A stretch of 64,000 nt of DNA, taken from contig NZ_CP136995.1 of assembly GCF_033110285.1 (NCBI RefSeq), positions 2,666,001 through 2,730,000 on the forward strand. Direction: 5' to 3'. This DNA is from Ottowia sp. SB7-C50. Lineage in GTDB: Bacteria > Pseudomonadota > Gammaproteobacteria > Burkholderiales > Burkholderiaceae_C. Position 1 is the first letter of the stretch. Every line of letters starts with the position of its first letter. This document shows positions 8,178 through 16,868 of the stretch, piece after piece. Made by a program: the position numbers and the translations under genes. Below the pieces are notes generated by a model. The model made no database searches. It was not told the DNA's origin and was given only the letters and a program-made list of their open reading frames with translations.

Positions 8178-8274
8178 TTGAACGCAAAGGGCGCAAAGAC
8201 GGCGCAAAAGTCGCCAAAAAGTCACTTCAAGGTTTCTGCGATTTTTGCGAAGCCTTCGCGCCCTTTGCGTTCAA
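8178..8274. repeat. Long inverted repeat between yciO and the site-2 protease
   Basis: The outer arms at 8178-8194 and 8258-8274 are perfectly complementary over 17 bases (TTGAACGCAAAGGGCGC against its complement). Complementarity continues imperfectly inward through A-rich blocks (GCGCAAAAGTCGCC against GCGAAAAATCGC and TCACTTCAAGG). The whole 226-base gap thus forms one extended cruciform-like structure. No T run follows the arms. Confidence 0.7.
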
Positions 8275-8383
8275 GAATCTGCATCAAAAACCATAGCGGC
8301 TCGCGCTGGATGCACAAGCGCCAACGCCGATTCAACCTGAATTTCGCACGGCCCCAGCCCGTGTCTGAGACAATCCTGCCCTC

Positions 8384-9053
8384 ATGGATTTCGCCAACAT
8401 CATTCAAACCATCGCCATCTACGCCCTGCCGGTGCTGTTCGCCATCACCGTGCACGAGGCGGCGCACGGCTACGTGGCGCGCCATTTCGGTGACGGCACG
8501 GCGGCCTTCATGGGGCGGGTCACGCTCAACCCGCTTAAGCACATTGATCCGATGGGCACCATCGCGATGCCACTGTTTCTGTACCTGGTGACCGGCGGCG
8601 CGTTCCTGTTCGGCTACGCCAAGCCGGTGCCGGTCAACTTCGGCGCCCTGCGCAACCCGCGCCGCGACAGCATCTGGGTGGCGCTGGCGGGGCCGGGCTC
8701 CAACCTGGTGCAGGCGCTGGGCTGGGGCGCGCTGCTGTACGTGCTGCGCGGCGCGGGGGGTCGAAGAGCGCTTCTTCCTGGAGATGTGCCGCGCCGGCGT
8801 GCTGGTCAACGTGATCATGTTCGTGTTCAACCTGTTCCCGCTGCCGCCGCTGGACGGCGGGCGCGTCCTCACCAGCCTGCTGCCGCCGCGCCTGGCCATT
8901 CCGTTCAGCCGCATCGAGCCGTGGGGCTTTTTCATCGTCATGGGGCTGATCGTGGCCGGCGTCATCAGCAAGCTGTGGATGCTGCCGCTGATGTCCGTCA
9001 CCTTCCGTTTCATCGACCTGCTGCTGTCGCCGCTGGCGGCGGTCTTTCGCTAG
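8384..9053 (+). CDS. Site-2 protease family (M50) membrane metalloprotease, one-base frameshift
   Basis: Membrane-embedded zinc protease. The active site [15 protein letters not shown] gives the HExxH motif near residue 23. The second conserved motif, [11 protein letters not shown], lies near residue 150 after the break. The frame is lost at a run of six G at 8755-8760: with five G the sequence reads [16 protein letters not shown] and continues to the TAG at 9051-9053. Both halves are well conserved and have normal codon use, so I read this as a single gene with a surplus base, probably a sequencing error. It belongs to the short family without PDZ domains. Its substrate is unknown; it sits between yciO and trpS, a common arrangement. 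Confidence 0.8.
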
Positions 9054-9066
9054 TTTTCTGGTTTTC

Positions 9067-10380
9067 ATGAGCGCTCAACAACCCCTTCGCGTCCTCACCG
9101 GCATCACCACCACGGGCACGCCGCACCTGGGCAACTACGTCGGCTCGATCCGCGCCTCGGTGCGCGCCAGCCAGCAGCCGGGCGTGCAAAGCTTTTACTT
9201 CCTGGCCGACTACCACGCCCTCATCAAGTGCGACGAGCCAGCGCGCATCCAGCGCTCGACGCTCGAGATCGCCGCCAGCTGGCTGGCCGCGGGCCTGGAT
9301 CCGGAGCGCGTGACCTTCTACCGCCAGTCCGACATCCCTGAAATTCCCGAGCTGACGTGGCTGCTGACCTGCGTCACCGGCAAGGGCCTGCTCAACCGCG
9401 CCCACGCCTATAAGGCGATGCTGGACAAGAACGCTGCCGCCGGCGCCGACCCCGACAGCGACGTCACCGTCGGCCTGTTCATGTACCCGGTGCTGATGGG
9501 CGCCGACATCCTGATGTTCAAGGCGCATCAGGTGCCGGTGGGGCGCGACCAGATCCAGCACATCGAGATGGCGCGCGACATGGCCGCCAGCTTCAATCAC
9601 CTGTATGGCGAGCATCTGGTGCTGCCCGAGGCACTGATCGACAGCAACGTGGCCCTGCTGCCCGGCCTGGACGGCCGCAAGATGAGCAAGAGCTACGACA
9701 ACACGATCGCCCTGTTCGGCCCGCGCGAGTTGATGCGCAAGCAGATCATGGGCATCGTGACCGACTCGCGCGCGCCGGGCGAACCCAAGGACACCGAAGG
9801 CTCGGCGCTCTACCAGATCTACCGCGCCTTCGCCGACGACGCCGAAGCCGCCGCGTTTGCGCAGGCGTTTGCCGACGGCATTGCCTGGGGCGACGCCAAG
9901 CAGCAACTGTTCGAGCGCATCGACCGCGAGATCGGCCCCATGCGCGAGCGTTACCAGCACCTCATCGCCCACCCGCAGGAGGTCGAAGACCTGCTGTTGG
10001 CCGGCGCCGCCAAGGCGCGCGCCATCGCCACGCCGCTGATGCGCGAGCTGCGCCACGCCGTCGGTTTGCGGCCTTTGCAGGCCTCTGCGCAGACCCCGAG
10101 TGCGCAGGCAGCTACCAAAACTGCAGCATCCAGCTTCAAGCAATACCGCGAGTCGGACGGCCTCTTTTATTTCAAGCTGGTCGACGCCAGCGGCCAGGTG
10201 CTGCTGCAAAGCCGCGGCTTCGAATCGCCCCGCGAAGCGGGCCAGGCCGTCAAGCGGCTGCAGACCGAAGGGGCTGCTGCGCTGCCTTCCCTGGCCGCAC
10301 ACATCGACCTGCACGCCAGCCAGCCCGAGGCGCAAATCCAGAATGCGCTGGCGCGCCGGCTGGATGCAACGGAAATGTGA
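9067..10380 (+). CDS. trpS: Tryptophan--tRNA ligase with C-terminal DUF1508-like extension
   Basis: Class I aminoacyl-tRNA synthetase that charges tRNA-Trp, 437 residues. The HIGH-type motif is TPHLGN (residues 18-23) and the second signature is KMSKS (205-209). The catalytic body ends near residue 335, the usual size of bacterial TrpS. A linker of Ala/Thr/Gln residues then leads to about 80 extra residues, including SSFKQYRESDGLFYFKLV... near 353-400, which looks like a YegP/DUF1508 fold (strand-rich, with the pattern SRGFESPREAGQAV). The extension's function is unknown. The linker (GCAGCTACCAAAACTGCAGC near 10110) resembles part of the T-rich dispersed element. Confidence 0.93.
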   Translation: MSAQQPLRVLTGITTTGTPHLGNYVGSIRASVRASQQPGVQSFYFLADYHALIKCDEPARIQRSTLEIAASWLAAGLDPERVTFYRQSDIPEIPELTWLLTCVTGKGLLNRAHAYKAMLDKNAAAGADPDSDVTVGLFMYPVLMGADILMFKAHQVPVGRDQIQHIEMARDMAASFNHLYGEHLVLPEALIDSNVALLPGLDGRKMSKSYDNTIALFGPRELMRKQIMGIVTDSRAPGEPKDTEGSALYQIYRAFADDAEAAAFAQAFADGIAWGDAKQQLFERIDREIGPMRERYQHLIAHPQEVEDLLLAGAAKARAIATPLMRELRHAVGLRPLQASAQTPSAQAATKTAASSFKQYRESDGLFYFKLVDASGQVLLQSRGFESPREAGQAVKRLQTEGAAALPSLAAHIDLHASQPEAQIQNALARRLDATEM

Positions 10381-10486
10381 CTTTTTTTACAACATTCGTT
10401 GAGACGTAGCCCTCGGTTCGCAAGAACCTTGATGGACTTCCGGTCTAACTGCGGCCAAAATATAACCAGTTCTTAGGAGTTGCGTT

Positions 10487-11095
10487 TTGGCCATCTATGT
10501 GATTGACGACCATCCGTTGATGCGGGAGGCCATCGTGATGCTGCTGCGTCGCGTCCGCCCAGAATCGGATCTGGTGGAGCTTTCGAAGCTGTCCGAACTC
10601 AACCGCGCGATAACGGCACGAGGAGCGCCGGATCTTTTCTGCCTGGATTTGGGATTGCCAGACACGCTGGGCGTATCGGGGGTCAAGCTGCTGAAGAGCC
10701 TTTACCCGGACGTGCCTCTGATGGTCATCTCTGCCGAACCGGCCTCATCCGCTGAAGAGGCCTGCCGCGAAGCCGGCGCCGATATCTATATCGAGAAATC
10801 GGCCGGCGCAGGTGAAATCGCTAATGCCATGCGCACCATGCTGCTGCCCGACAACCCGCATGACGAACTCGAAGAAGGTCAAACTGTCGTGGGCATCGCC
10901 AAGCTGTCCAAGCGCCAGAAGCAGTTGATCGTGATGCTGGACAAGGGCTTGTCCAACCGCGACATCGCCGAAACCCTGGGCATCAGTGAACACACCGTGA
11001 AGGTTCACCTGTGGCGGCTGTTCCGCCGCCTGGGCGTCAAGAGCCGGACGCAGACACTGCACTTCGCCCGGGTGAACGGCCTGCTGACGAGCTGA
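10487..11095 (+). CDS. Two-component response regulator, NarL/FixJ family
   Basis: 202-residue regulator with an N-terminal receiver and a C-terminal LuxR-type DNA-binding domain. Receiver residues: acidic pair D7/D8, phosphoacceptor D54 (CLDLGLP), and K104 (IEKSAG). The helix-turn-helix is at about 140-200 (LSKRQKQLIVMLDKGLSNRDIAETLGISEHTVKVH...). The start is a TTG at 10487 with AGGAG at 10475-10479, seven bases upstream; no ATG fits the receiver N-terminus. The neighbouring sensor kinase is convergent and their 3' ends overlap by 91 bases on opposite strands. They are the obvious pair, but the signal and target genes are unknown. Confidence 0.88.
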   Translation: MAIYVIDDHPLMREAIVMLLRRVRPESDLVELSKLSELNRAITARGAPDLFCLDLGLPDTLGVSGVKLLKSLYPDVPLMVISAEPASSAEEACREAGADIYIEKSAGAGEIANAMRTMLLPDNPHDELEEGQTVVGIAKLSKRQKQLIVMLDKGLSNRDIAETLGISEHTVKVHLWRLFRRLGVKSRTQTLHFARVNGLLTS

Positions 11096-12462
11096 CGGCC
11101 GCCGGCAGCGCGAGGGGGGGCGCTCAGGCGAAACACCGAACCGCGCCCCTCGCGGGACTTCAGCGAGACTTCGTAACCCATGCGCTCCGACAGGCGGCGC
11201 ACAATGGTTAGCCCCAGGCCAAACCCCTCCGCCGACCTGCCATCCGTGGTCACCTGATAAAACTCGTCGAATATGCGCTGCTGCTCCCGCGCCGCGATGC
11301 CAGGTCCCGTGTCCCATATCTCGAACACGATCCGGTCGGCCCGCTGGCGCGCCGCCAGCAGCACGCCACCGCGCGCTGTGTAGCGAATGGCGTTGGCCAG
11401 CAAGTTGCCGACGATGCGCCGCAGCAGGATCGGGTCGGACTGCAAGGCTGCCTGAACCGGCCGGGCGCGCAAGGTGAGGCCCTTGTCCTCCGCCATCGGA
11501 GCGAACTGCGCCATCAGTTCCTCGAACAGTTCCCCCACGTTCACCGTCTGCACCTTGACCAGGTACTGGCCGGTATCGAGTTTGGCCAGTTCGAACATCG
11601 AGTCGAACAAGGCGTTGATGGCCCGGGTCGACCGCTGGATCTTGGGCCGCAACTCATCCGCCAGATCGGGCTCGCTGCTCAGCAATTCCGAATAGATACC
11701 GAGCGCGCTCACCGGCTGCTTCAGGTCGTGCGCAGCGCCCGCCATGAACCGGTCCTTGAAGCGCAGGGTGTCTTCCACCGCGCGCTTTTGCTCCTGCAGC
11801 GACTGGATCAGCATGGCGTTCTGGTAGGTCAGCTCGATGTTCTTGCCATAGACCTCATTCAAGTATTTGGAGATACGCAACAACAGCAGCCAGTAGCCGC
11901 CCAGCGTCAGAGGAAACCAGACTTCGACGACGTGGCGACGCGCCTCCGGCCAAATCAACATCGCCAAGGCCACTGAAGCCAGGATCCCGCCCAGATAGGT
12001 CAGCAGGAAGATTCGGGTCATGCGCAGGTGTGCCGACATCCACGCAATGGCCACGCCGCCCACGCCGGCAATCAGCATCCAGCACACCACCTCGGACTGC
12101 GGTGGCAACCGGCCATAGAACGCCAGTGGCCACACGCCCCAGCCGATCGGATTCACTATCCAGAACCATAGGCGCTCGCGCACATACGTGAGTTGCTCGC
12201 CCACCGGGCCGTGCTCCCGCACGCGCGCGTAACCCCGCAGGAAAACCACCCGAAGCAGGGCCACGGTGATCGACACGCACAGCACCCCGAACAGGACCCA
12301 CGGCGGCACATGGCCCCAGCACAACAACGTAAGCGCCCCCAGCACCACCATCGCGGGCCACTGCGAGGCCTCCATACCCGTCATCAGGTTGGACAGACGC
12401 GTGCCCTCCACCCAGTCCGCCTGCGATAGGCCCTTGACTGACTCACACAACCGATCCGGCAT
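11005..12462 (-). CDS. Membrane sensor histidine kinase
   Basis: 485-residue kinase. Residues about 30-200 hold six or so hydrophobic segments (for example 38-70, 98-118, 126-142, 150-172, 183-197) forming a membrane sensor with no periplasmic domain of note. A coiled linker (205-235) leads to the H-box AAHDLKQP with H245, N-box NLLANAIRYT (353-362), G1 box WDTGPGIA and G2 box GFGLGLTIV. It therefore autophosphorylates and probably passes phosphate to the convergent regulator. After SVFRLSAPPR, about 40 low-complexity residues run into the regulator's coding strand; a run of seven G at 11114-11120 lies exactly here, so the true C-terminus is uncertain. Confidence 0.87.
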   Translation of the reverse strand: MPDRLCESVKGLSQADWVEGTRLSNLMTGMEASQWPAMVVLGALTLLCWGHVPPWVLFGVLCVSITVALLRVVFLRGYARVREHGPVGEQLTYVRERLWFWIVNPIGWGVWPLAFYGRLPPQSEVVCWMLIAGVGGVAIAWMSAHLRMTRIFLLTYLGGILASVALAMLIWPEARRHVVEVWFPLTLGGYWLLLLRISKYLNEVYGKNIELTYQNAMLIQSLQEQKRAVEDTLRFKDRFMAGAAHDLKQPVSALGIYSELLSSEPDLADELRPKIQRSTRAINALFDSMFELAKLDTGQYLVKVQTVNVGELFEELMAQFAPMAEDKGLTLRARPVQAALQSDPILLRRIVGNLLANAIRYTARGGVLLAARQRADRIVFEIWDTGPGIAAREQQRIFDEFYQVTTDGRSAEGFGLGLTIVRRLSERMGYEVSLKSREGRGSVFRLSAPPRAAGGRQLVSRPFTRAKCSVCVRLLTPRRRNSRHR

Positions 12463-12508
12463 AGTACTTATATTCTAGTCGCTCAGACTATACATACGAT
12501 AACCGCTT

Positions 12509-13598
12509 TCAGTCGACTCGACGAGTCTCCAGGGCCACATCGCCGCACTGCGCACGCAGGCGCAGCGCGTGCTCCATCACCACCAGCGCCAGCAGCGCTT
12601 CCAGGATGGGCGTGGCGCGGATGCCCACGCAGGGGTCGTGCCGCCCCTTGGTGATCACCTCGACCGGTTCGTCCGCCAGGTTGACCGATGCACGCGGCAC
12701 CAGGATGGAACTGGTGGGCTTGATGGCCACGGCCACTTCCAGGTCCTGCCCGTTGCTGATGCCGCCCAGCACGCCGCCATCGTGGTTGCTGGCAAAGCGG
12801 CCGCCCGGCAGCAGGCTGTCGCCATGCTCGCTGCCCTTGCGCGCCACGCTGGCGAAGCCGTCGCCGATCTCCACGCCCTTGACCGCGTTCAGCCCCATCA
12901 TGGCCTTGGCGATGTCGGCGTCCAGCCGGTCGTACAGCGGCTCGCCCAGACCGACCGGCACGCGCTGCGCCGTCACGCGCAAGCGCGCGCCACAGCTGTC
13001 GCCCGACTTGCGCAGCGCGTTCATGTAGTCCTCGATGGCCGAGACGTCGGCGACGGGGGCAAAAAACGGGTTCTGGGCCACGTGCGCCCAGTCCTCGAAG
13101 CCGATGGCCAACTCGCCCACCTGCGTCATGCAGCCGCGGAATGTGGTGCCGTACTGCTGGTGCAGCCATTTGCGGGCCACCGCGCCGGCGGCCACCGTGG
13201 GGGGCCGTCAGGCGCGCCGACGAGCGCCCGCCGCCGCGCGGATCGCGCAAACCGTACTTGCGGTGATACGTGTAGTCGGCATGGCCTGGGCGAAAGGTCT
13301 GGGCGATGTCGCCGTAGTCCTTGCTGCGCTGGTCCTGGTTGCGGATCAGCAGGCAGATGGGCGTGCCGGTGGTGAGGCCCTGGTAGACGCCGGACAGGAT
13401 TTCGACCTGGTCCGGTTCGTTGCGCTGGGTGACGAACTTGCTGGTGCCAGGACGGCGGCGGTCCAGTTCGGGCTGGATGTCCGCCTCGGACAGCGCCATG
13501 CCGGGCGGGCAGCCGTCGATCACGCAGCCAATGGCCGGCCCGTGGGATTCACCAAAATTCGTGACGGCAAACAGGTTGCCAAGGGTATTGCCGCTCAT
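12509..13598 (-). CDS. aroC: Chorismate synthase, one-base frameshift
   Basis: Last enzyme of the shikimate pathway: converts 5-enolpyruvylshikimate 3-phosphate to chorismate using reduced FMN. The start is the ATG at 13598 ([20 protein letters not shown]), the canonical N-terminus. Conserved blocks [25 protein letters not shown] and GDGF...KGSEHGD are present. The frame breaks at a run of six G at 13199-13204 (C on the coding strand). With five, the protein reads [16 protein letters not shown], the normal family sequence, and ends at 12509, giving about 362 residues, the usual length. An essential aromatic-pathway gene is unlikely to be broken, so a surplus base is the simplest explanation. 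Confidence 0.88.
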
Positions 13599-13634
13599 GC
13601 GCGCGATTATCGCCACGCGGCATGGCGCACGGTG

Positions 13635-14090
13635 TCAGGATGACGGAAGAAAGCGCGGCAACAGCAGCGCCGCCTTGTTGAGAAACGCGTACTCGTCCTC
13701 CGACACCGGCGCGCGGTCCTCGAAGTCGAAATGGCACAGCGTGCCTTGCAGGTCGTCGCCCCGGTGCGTCAGCGGCAGGCCGATGTAGCTGCCCACCACG
13801 CCCTGGTAGACATGTCCGTTCAGGCGCTCATCCTGCGCCGTGCACGCGGTCGAAAAACCGCCGTCGCGCAAGACAAACTGGCAGAAGCTGTCGACCAGCG
13901 GCACCGCCTTCAGGCCCTCGGGCAGCACTTCGTTCAGCTTGTCGAACAGGCCGACGCTGTGGAGCGTGCCGTCGCGCAGACGGTACACGCCCGTGAAGCG
14001 GTGCGGCACGCGCTCGTTCAGAAAGCGCAGACCATCGGCCAGACCGCCCTGTTCCAGCTGCGCGCGGAAAGTGTGCAACAAGTTGTCCAT
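13635..14090 (-). CDS. GAF-domain protein
   Basis: 151-residue cytoplasmic protein that is essentially a single GAF domain: an N-terminal helix (MDNLLHTFRAQLEQGG), then strands FTGVYRLRDGTLHSVGLF, a middle segment ending GHVYQGVVGSYIGLPL, and the closing strands GTLCHFDFEDRAP. GAF domains bind small ligands such as cyclic nucleotides, tetrapyrroles or formate; nothing here shows which. There is no output domain, so it may act with a partner. It sits between aroC and a CBS-pair protein on the same strand, 45 bases from the latter. Confidence 0.75.
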   Translation of the reverse strand: MDNLLHTFRAQLEQGGLADGLRFLNERVPHRFTGVYRLRDGTLHSVGLFDKLNEVLPEGLKAVPLVDSFCQFVLRDGGFSTACTAQDERLNGHVYQGVVGSYIGLPLTHRGDDLQGTLCHFDFEDRAPVSEDEYAFLNKAALLLPRFLPSS

Positions 14091-14135
14091 CGCACCGATT
14101 GTCGCAAATGCGGCGCAGATGCCGCGCCGCCGCCG

Positions 14136-14600
14136 TCAGGGCAGGTTGGGCTCGGCCTTGCCGTCGTCTTCCGGCCAGTCGCGGATGTAGGCCTTGAGCA
14201 TGCGGTTCTCGAAGTCCTGCCGGTCGACCACCGTCTTGGCGACGTCGTAGAAGCTGATCACGCCCTGCAGCATCTGCTTTTCGATCACCGGCAGGTAGCG
14301 CGCGTGGTGGTCGACCATCATGCGGCGCACCTCGTCCAGCTCGGTCTCCAGCGTGCAGATCAGCGGGCCGGGGTTCATGGCGCGGTACACCGACGTGTTG
14401 CCGAAGCTGCCGCCGTTGCGTACCGCCGCCTGGATCACTTCGCGGAACGTCAGGATGCCCACCACGCGCTCGTGCGACATGACCACCAGCGAGCCGATGT
14501 CCTTCTCGGACATCACCTCTGCGGCGTGCGCCAGGCTGTCCTCCGGGGTGATCGTGTAGAGGACGTTGCCCTTCAGGGCCAGGATATCGCGGACTTTCAT
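14136..14600 (-). CDS. CBS-domain pair protein
   Basis: 154-residue protein made of two CBS domains: MKVRDILALKG...TITPEDSLAHAAEVMSEKDIGSLVV (residues 1-70) and YRAMNPGPLICTLETELDEVRRMMVDHHARYLPVIE (75-130). CBS pairs bind adenosyl compounds such as AMP, ATP or SAM. No attached enzymatic or channel domain is present, so a sensor or partner role is likely. The start ATG at 14600 matches the family N-terminus MKVRDIL. Confidence 0.85.
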   Translation of the reverse strand: MKVRDILALKGNVLYTITPEDSLAHAAEVMSEKDIGSLVVMSHERVVGILTFREVIQAAVRNGGSFGNTSVYRAMNPGPLICTLETELDEVRRMMVDHHARYLPVIEKQMLQGVISFYDVAKTVVDRQDFENRMLKAYIRDWPEDDGKAEPNLP

Positions 14601-14709
14601 GGCGGGGACATTCTCCGATGTCGCTCAGGGCGAATCTGCCGGCGAATATAGCCCACAATAAGATCGGTTCGCGCCCGCGCGGCGCCCTCTTTCACCCCCA
14701 GGAGTTCCC

Positions 14710-16020
14710 ATGCCCGGCTACGCCGACCCCGGCTTCGACACGCTCGCCGTCCACGCCGGCGCGCAACCCGACCCCGCCACCGGCGCGCGCGCCGTGCCGA
14801 TTCACCTGTCGACCTCGTTCGTGTTCGAGTCCAGCGACCACGCCGTGTCGCTGTTCAACCTCGAGCGCTCCGGCCACGTCTACAGCCGCATCAGCAACCC
14901 CACCAACGCGGTGCTGGAGCAGCGCGTGGCGGCGCTAGAAGGCGGCATCGGCGCCATTGCCACCGCCAGCGGGCAGGCCGCGCTGCACCTGGCCGTGGCC
15001 ACGCTGATGGGCGCGGGCGGCCACATCGTCGCCAGCACCGCGCTGTACGGCGGTAGCCAGAATTTGCTGCACTACACGATGCGGCGCTTCGGCATCGAAA
15101 CCACCTTCGTCAAGCCGGGCGACCTGGACGCCTGGCGCGCCGCCATCCGCCCCAGCACGCGGCTGCTGTTTGGCGAAACGGTGGGCAACCCGGGCCTCGA
15201 CGTGCTGGACATCCCTGCCGTGGCGCAGATCGCGCACGATGCGGGCGTGCCGCTGCTGGTCGATTCGACCTTCACCACGCCCTACCTGCTCAAACCCTTC
15301 GACCACGGCGCCGACCTGATTTATCACTCGGCCACCAAGTTCCTGTCCGGCCACGGCACGGTGATTGGCGGCGTGCTGGTCGACGGCGGCAGCTTCGACT
15401 GGGACAAGTCCGGCAAGTTTGCCGAACTGACCGAGCCTTACGACGGCTTCCACGGCATGGTGTTCAGCGAAGAAAGCACCGTCGGCGCCTTTCTGCTGCG
15501 CGCACGGCGTGAAGGCCTGCGCGACTTCGGCGCTGCCCTCAGCCCGCACAGCGCGTGGCTGATCCTGCAGGGCATCGAAACGCTGCCGCTGCGCATGGAA
15601 AGGCACATCGCCAACACCGAGCGCGTGGTGCGCTTCCTGGCCGAGCAGCCCTTTGTGGCGCGCGTCGGCCACCCGCTGCTCGAATCTCACCCGAGCCACG
15701 CGCTGGCGAACAAGCTGCTGAAGCACGGCGCCACGGGTGCCGGCAGCGTGTTCAGCTTCGACCTGAAAGGCAGCCGCGAACAGGGCAAGAAATTCATCGA
15801 AACGCTGAAAATTTTCAGCCACCTGGCCAACGTGGGCGACTGCCGCTCGCTCGTCATCCACCCGGCCAGCACCACGCACTTCCGCATGAGCGACGAGGCG
15901 CTGGCGGGCGCGGGCATCGGGCCGGGCACGATCCGGCTGTCGATCGGGCTGGAAGACCCCGACGACCTGATCGACGACCTGAAGCGTGCGCTGAAGGCCG
16001 CCGAGAAAGCAGGAGCCTGA
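14710..16020 (+). CDS. metY: O-acetylhomoserine sulfhydrylase / PLP-dependent Cys-Met metabolism enzyme
   Basis: 436-residue PLP enzyme of the Cys/Met metabolism family, of the long type that makes homocysteine from O-acetylhomoserine and sulfide. The N-terminus GFDTLAVHAGAQPDPATGARAVPIHLSTSF and the block YSRISNPTNAVLEQRVAALEGG are typical. The PLP lysine is K210 in HSATKFLSGHG. CAGGAG at 14700 lies seven bases before the ATG. No SAM-responsive leader is visible upstream. The next gene, a hydrolase, starts 3 bases after the stop, so they are likely cotranscribed. A relative using O-succinylhomoserine (MetZ) is shorter, which favours MetY. Confidence 0.88.
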   Translation: MPGYADPGFDTLAVHAGAQPDPATGARAVPIHLSTSFVFESSDHAVSLFNLERSGHVYSRISNPTNAVLEQRVAALEGGIGAIATASGQAALHLAVATLMGAGGHIVASTALYGGSQNLLHYTMRRFGIETTFVKPGDLDAWRAAIRPSTRLLFGETVGNPGLDVLDIPAVAQIAHDAGVPLLVDSTFTTPYLLKPFDHGADLIYHSATKFLSGHGTVIGGVLVDGGSFDWDKSGKFAELTEPYDGFHGMVFSEESTVGAFLLRARREGLRDFGAALSPHSAWLILQGIETLPLRMERHIANTERVVRFLAEQPFVARVGHPLLESHPSHALANKLLKHGATGAGSVFSFDLKGSREQGKKFIETLKIFSHLANVGDCRSLVIHPASTTHFRMSDEALAGAGIGPGTIRLSIGLEDPDDLIDDLKRALKAAEKAGA

Positions 16021-16022
16021 CC

Positions 16023-16826
16023 ATGCGCATCCAAGTCAACGGCCACCCCGTCTACGCCTACACCGGCGGCAAGCCCATCGACCCCGCCAAGCCCACGGTG
16101 GTGTTCATCCACGGCGTGCTCAACGACCACAGTGTGTGGATTCTGCAAAGCCGCTGGTTCGCGCACCACGGCTGGAACGTGCTGGCCATCGACCTGCCGG
16201 GCCAGGGCAAGAGCGGCGGCCAGCCGCCCCAGACCGTGGAAGAAGCGGCCGACTTCCTGCTCGCCCTGCTGGGCGCGGCCGGCATTGCGCAGGCGGCGCT
16301 GGTCGGCCACAGCTTTGGCTCGCTCATCGCGCTCGAGGCCGCGTCGCGCGCGCCCGCCCACGTGAGCCATCTGGCGCTGGTGGGCACGGCGTTTCCGATG
16401 CCGGTGTCGCCGGCGCTGCTGGACGCCTCCGTCAAGGCGCCCGAAAAGGCCATTGCCATGGTCAACACCTTTTCGCACAGCACGCTGTGCCCGCCGCCGT
16501 CGTCGCTCGGCCCCGGCACCTGGCTGTACGGCGGCTCGCGCGCGCTGATGCGACGCATGCTGGCCAGCAACGCCGAGACCAACGTTTTCTACACCGGCTT
16601 CAAGGCCTGTGACAACTACGCAAACGGCACGCAGGCCATGGCGGCGGTGCATTGCCCCACGCTGTTCCTGGTCGGCCGCCACGACCAGATGACGCCGCCC
16701 AAGGCCGCCAAGGCGCTGGCGCAGCACGCGCGCCTGGCCAAGGTCGTCGAGGTGGACGCCGGTCACGCGCTGATGACCGAAGCGCCCGACGAAGTGCTGT
16801 TTGCGCTGCGCGACTTTCTTGAGTAG
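16023..16826 (+). CDS. Alpha/beta hydrolase
   Basis: 267-residue alpha/beta-fold hydrolase. The oxyanion-hole block VVFIHGVLNDHSVW lies near residues 25-38, the nucleophile is the serine in GHSFGS near 96-101, the acid is probably D in VGRHDQMTPP near 222, and the histidine is in DAGHALMTEAP near 250. The start ATG is 3 bases after the metY stop, so it is cotranscribed with the sulfhydrylase and this start was preferred over longer frames. The substrate is unknown; a role in sulfur metabolism is only suggested by position. Confidence 0.82.
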   Translation: MRIQVNGHPVYAYTGGKPIDPAKPTVVFIHGVLNDHSVWILQSRWFAHHGWNVLAIDLPGQGKSGGQPPQTVEEAADFLLALLGAAGIAQAALVGHSFGSLIALEAASRAPAHVSHLALVGTAFPMPVSPALLDASVKAPEKAIAMVNTFSHSTLCPPPSSLGPGTWLYGGSRALMRRMLASNAETNVFYTGFKACDNYANGTQAMAAVHCPTLFLVGRHDQMTPPKAAKALAQHARLAKVVEVDAGHALMTEAPDEVLFALRDFLE

Positions 16827-16868
16827 GGCGAGCACGGGTGCCCGCCCTGCTTCGACAAGGCGCTGGCT

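Noticed and set aside
14600..14709. A SAM-responsive riboswitch upstream of metY.
   Set aside because: The 109-base gap lacks the conserved core of the SAM riboswitch classes I know; only a ribosome site is visible.
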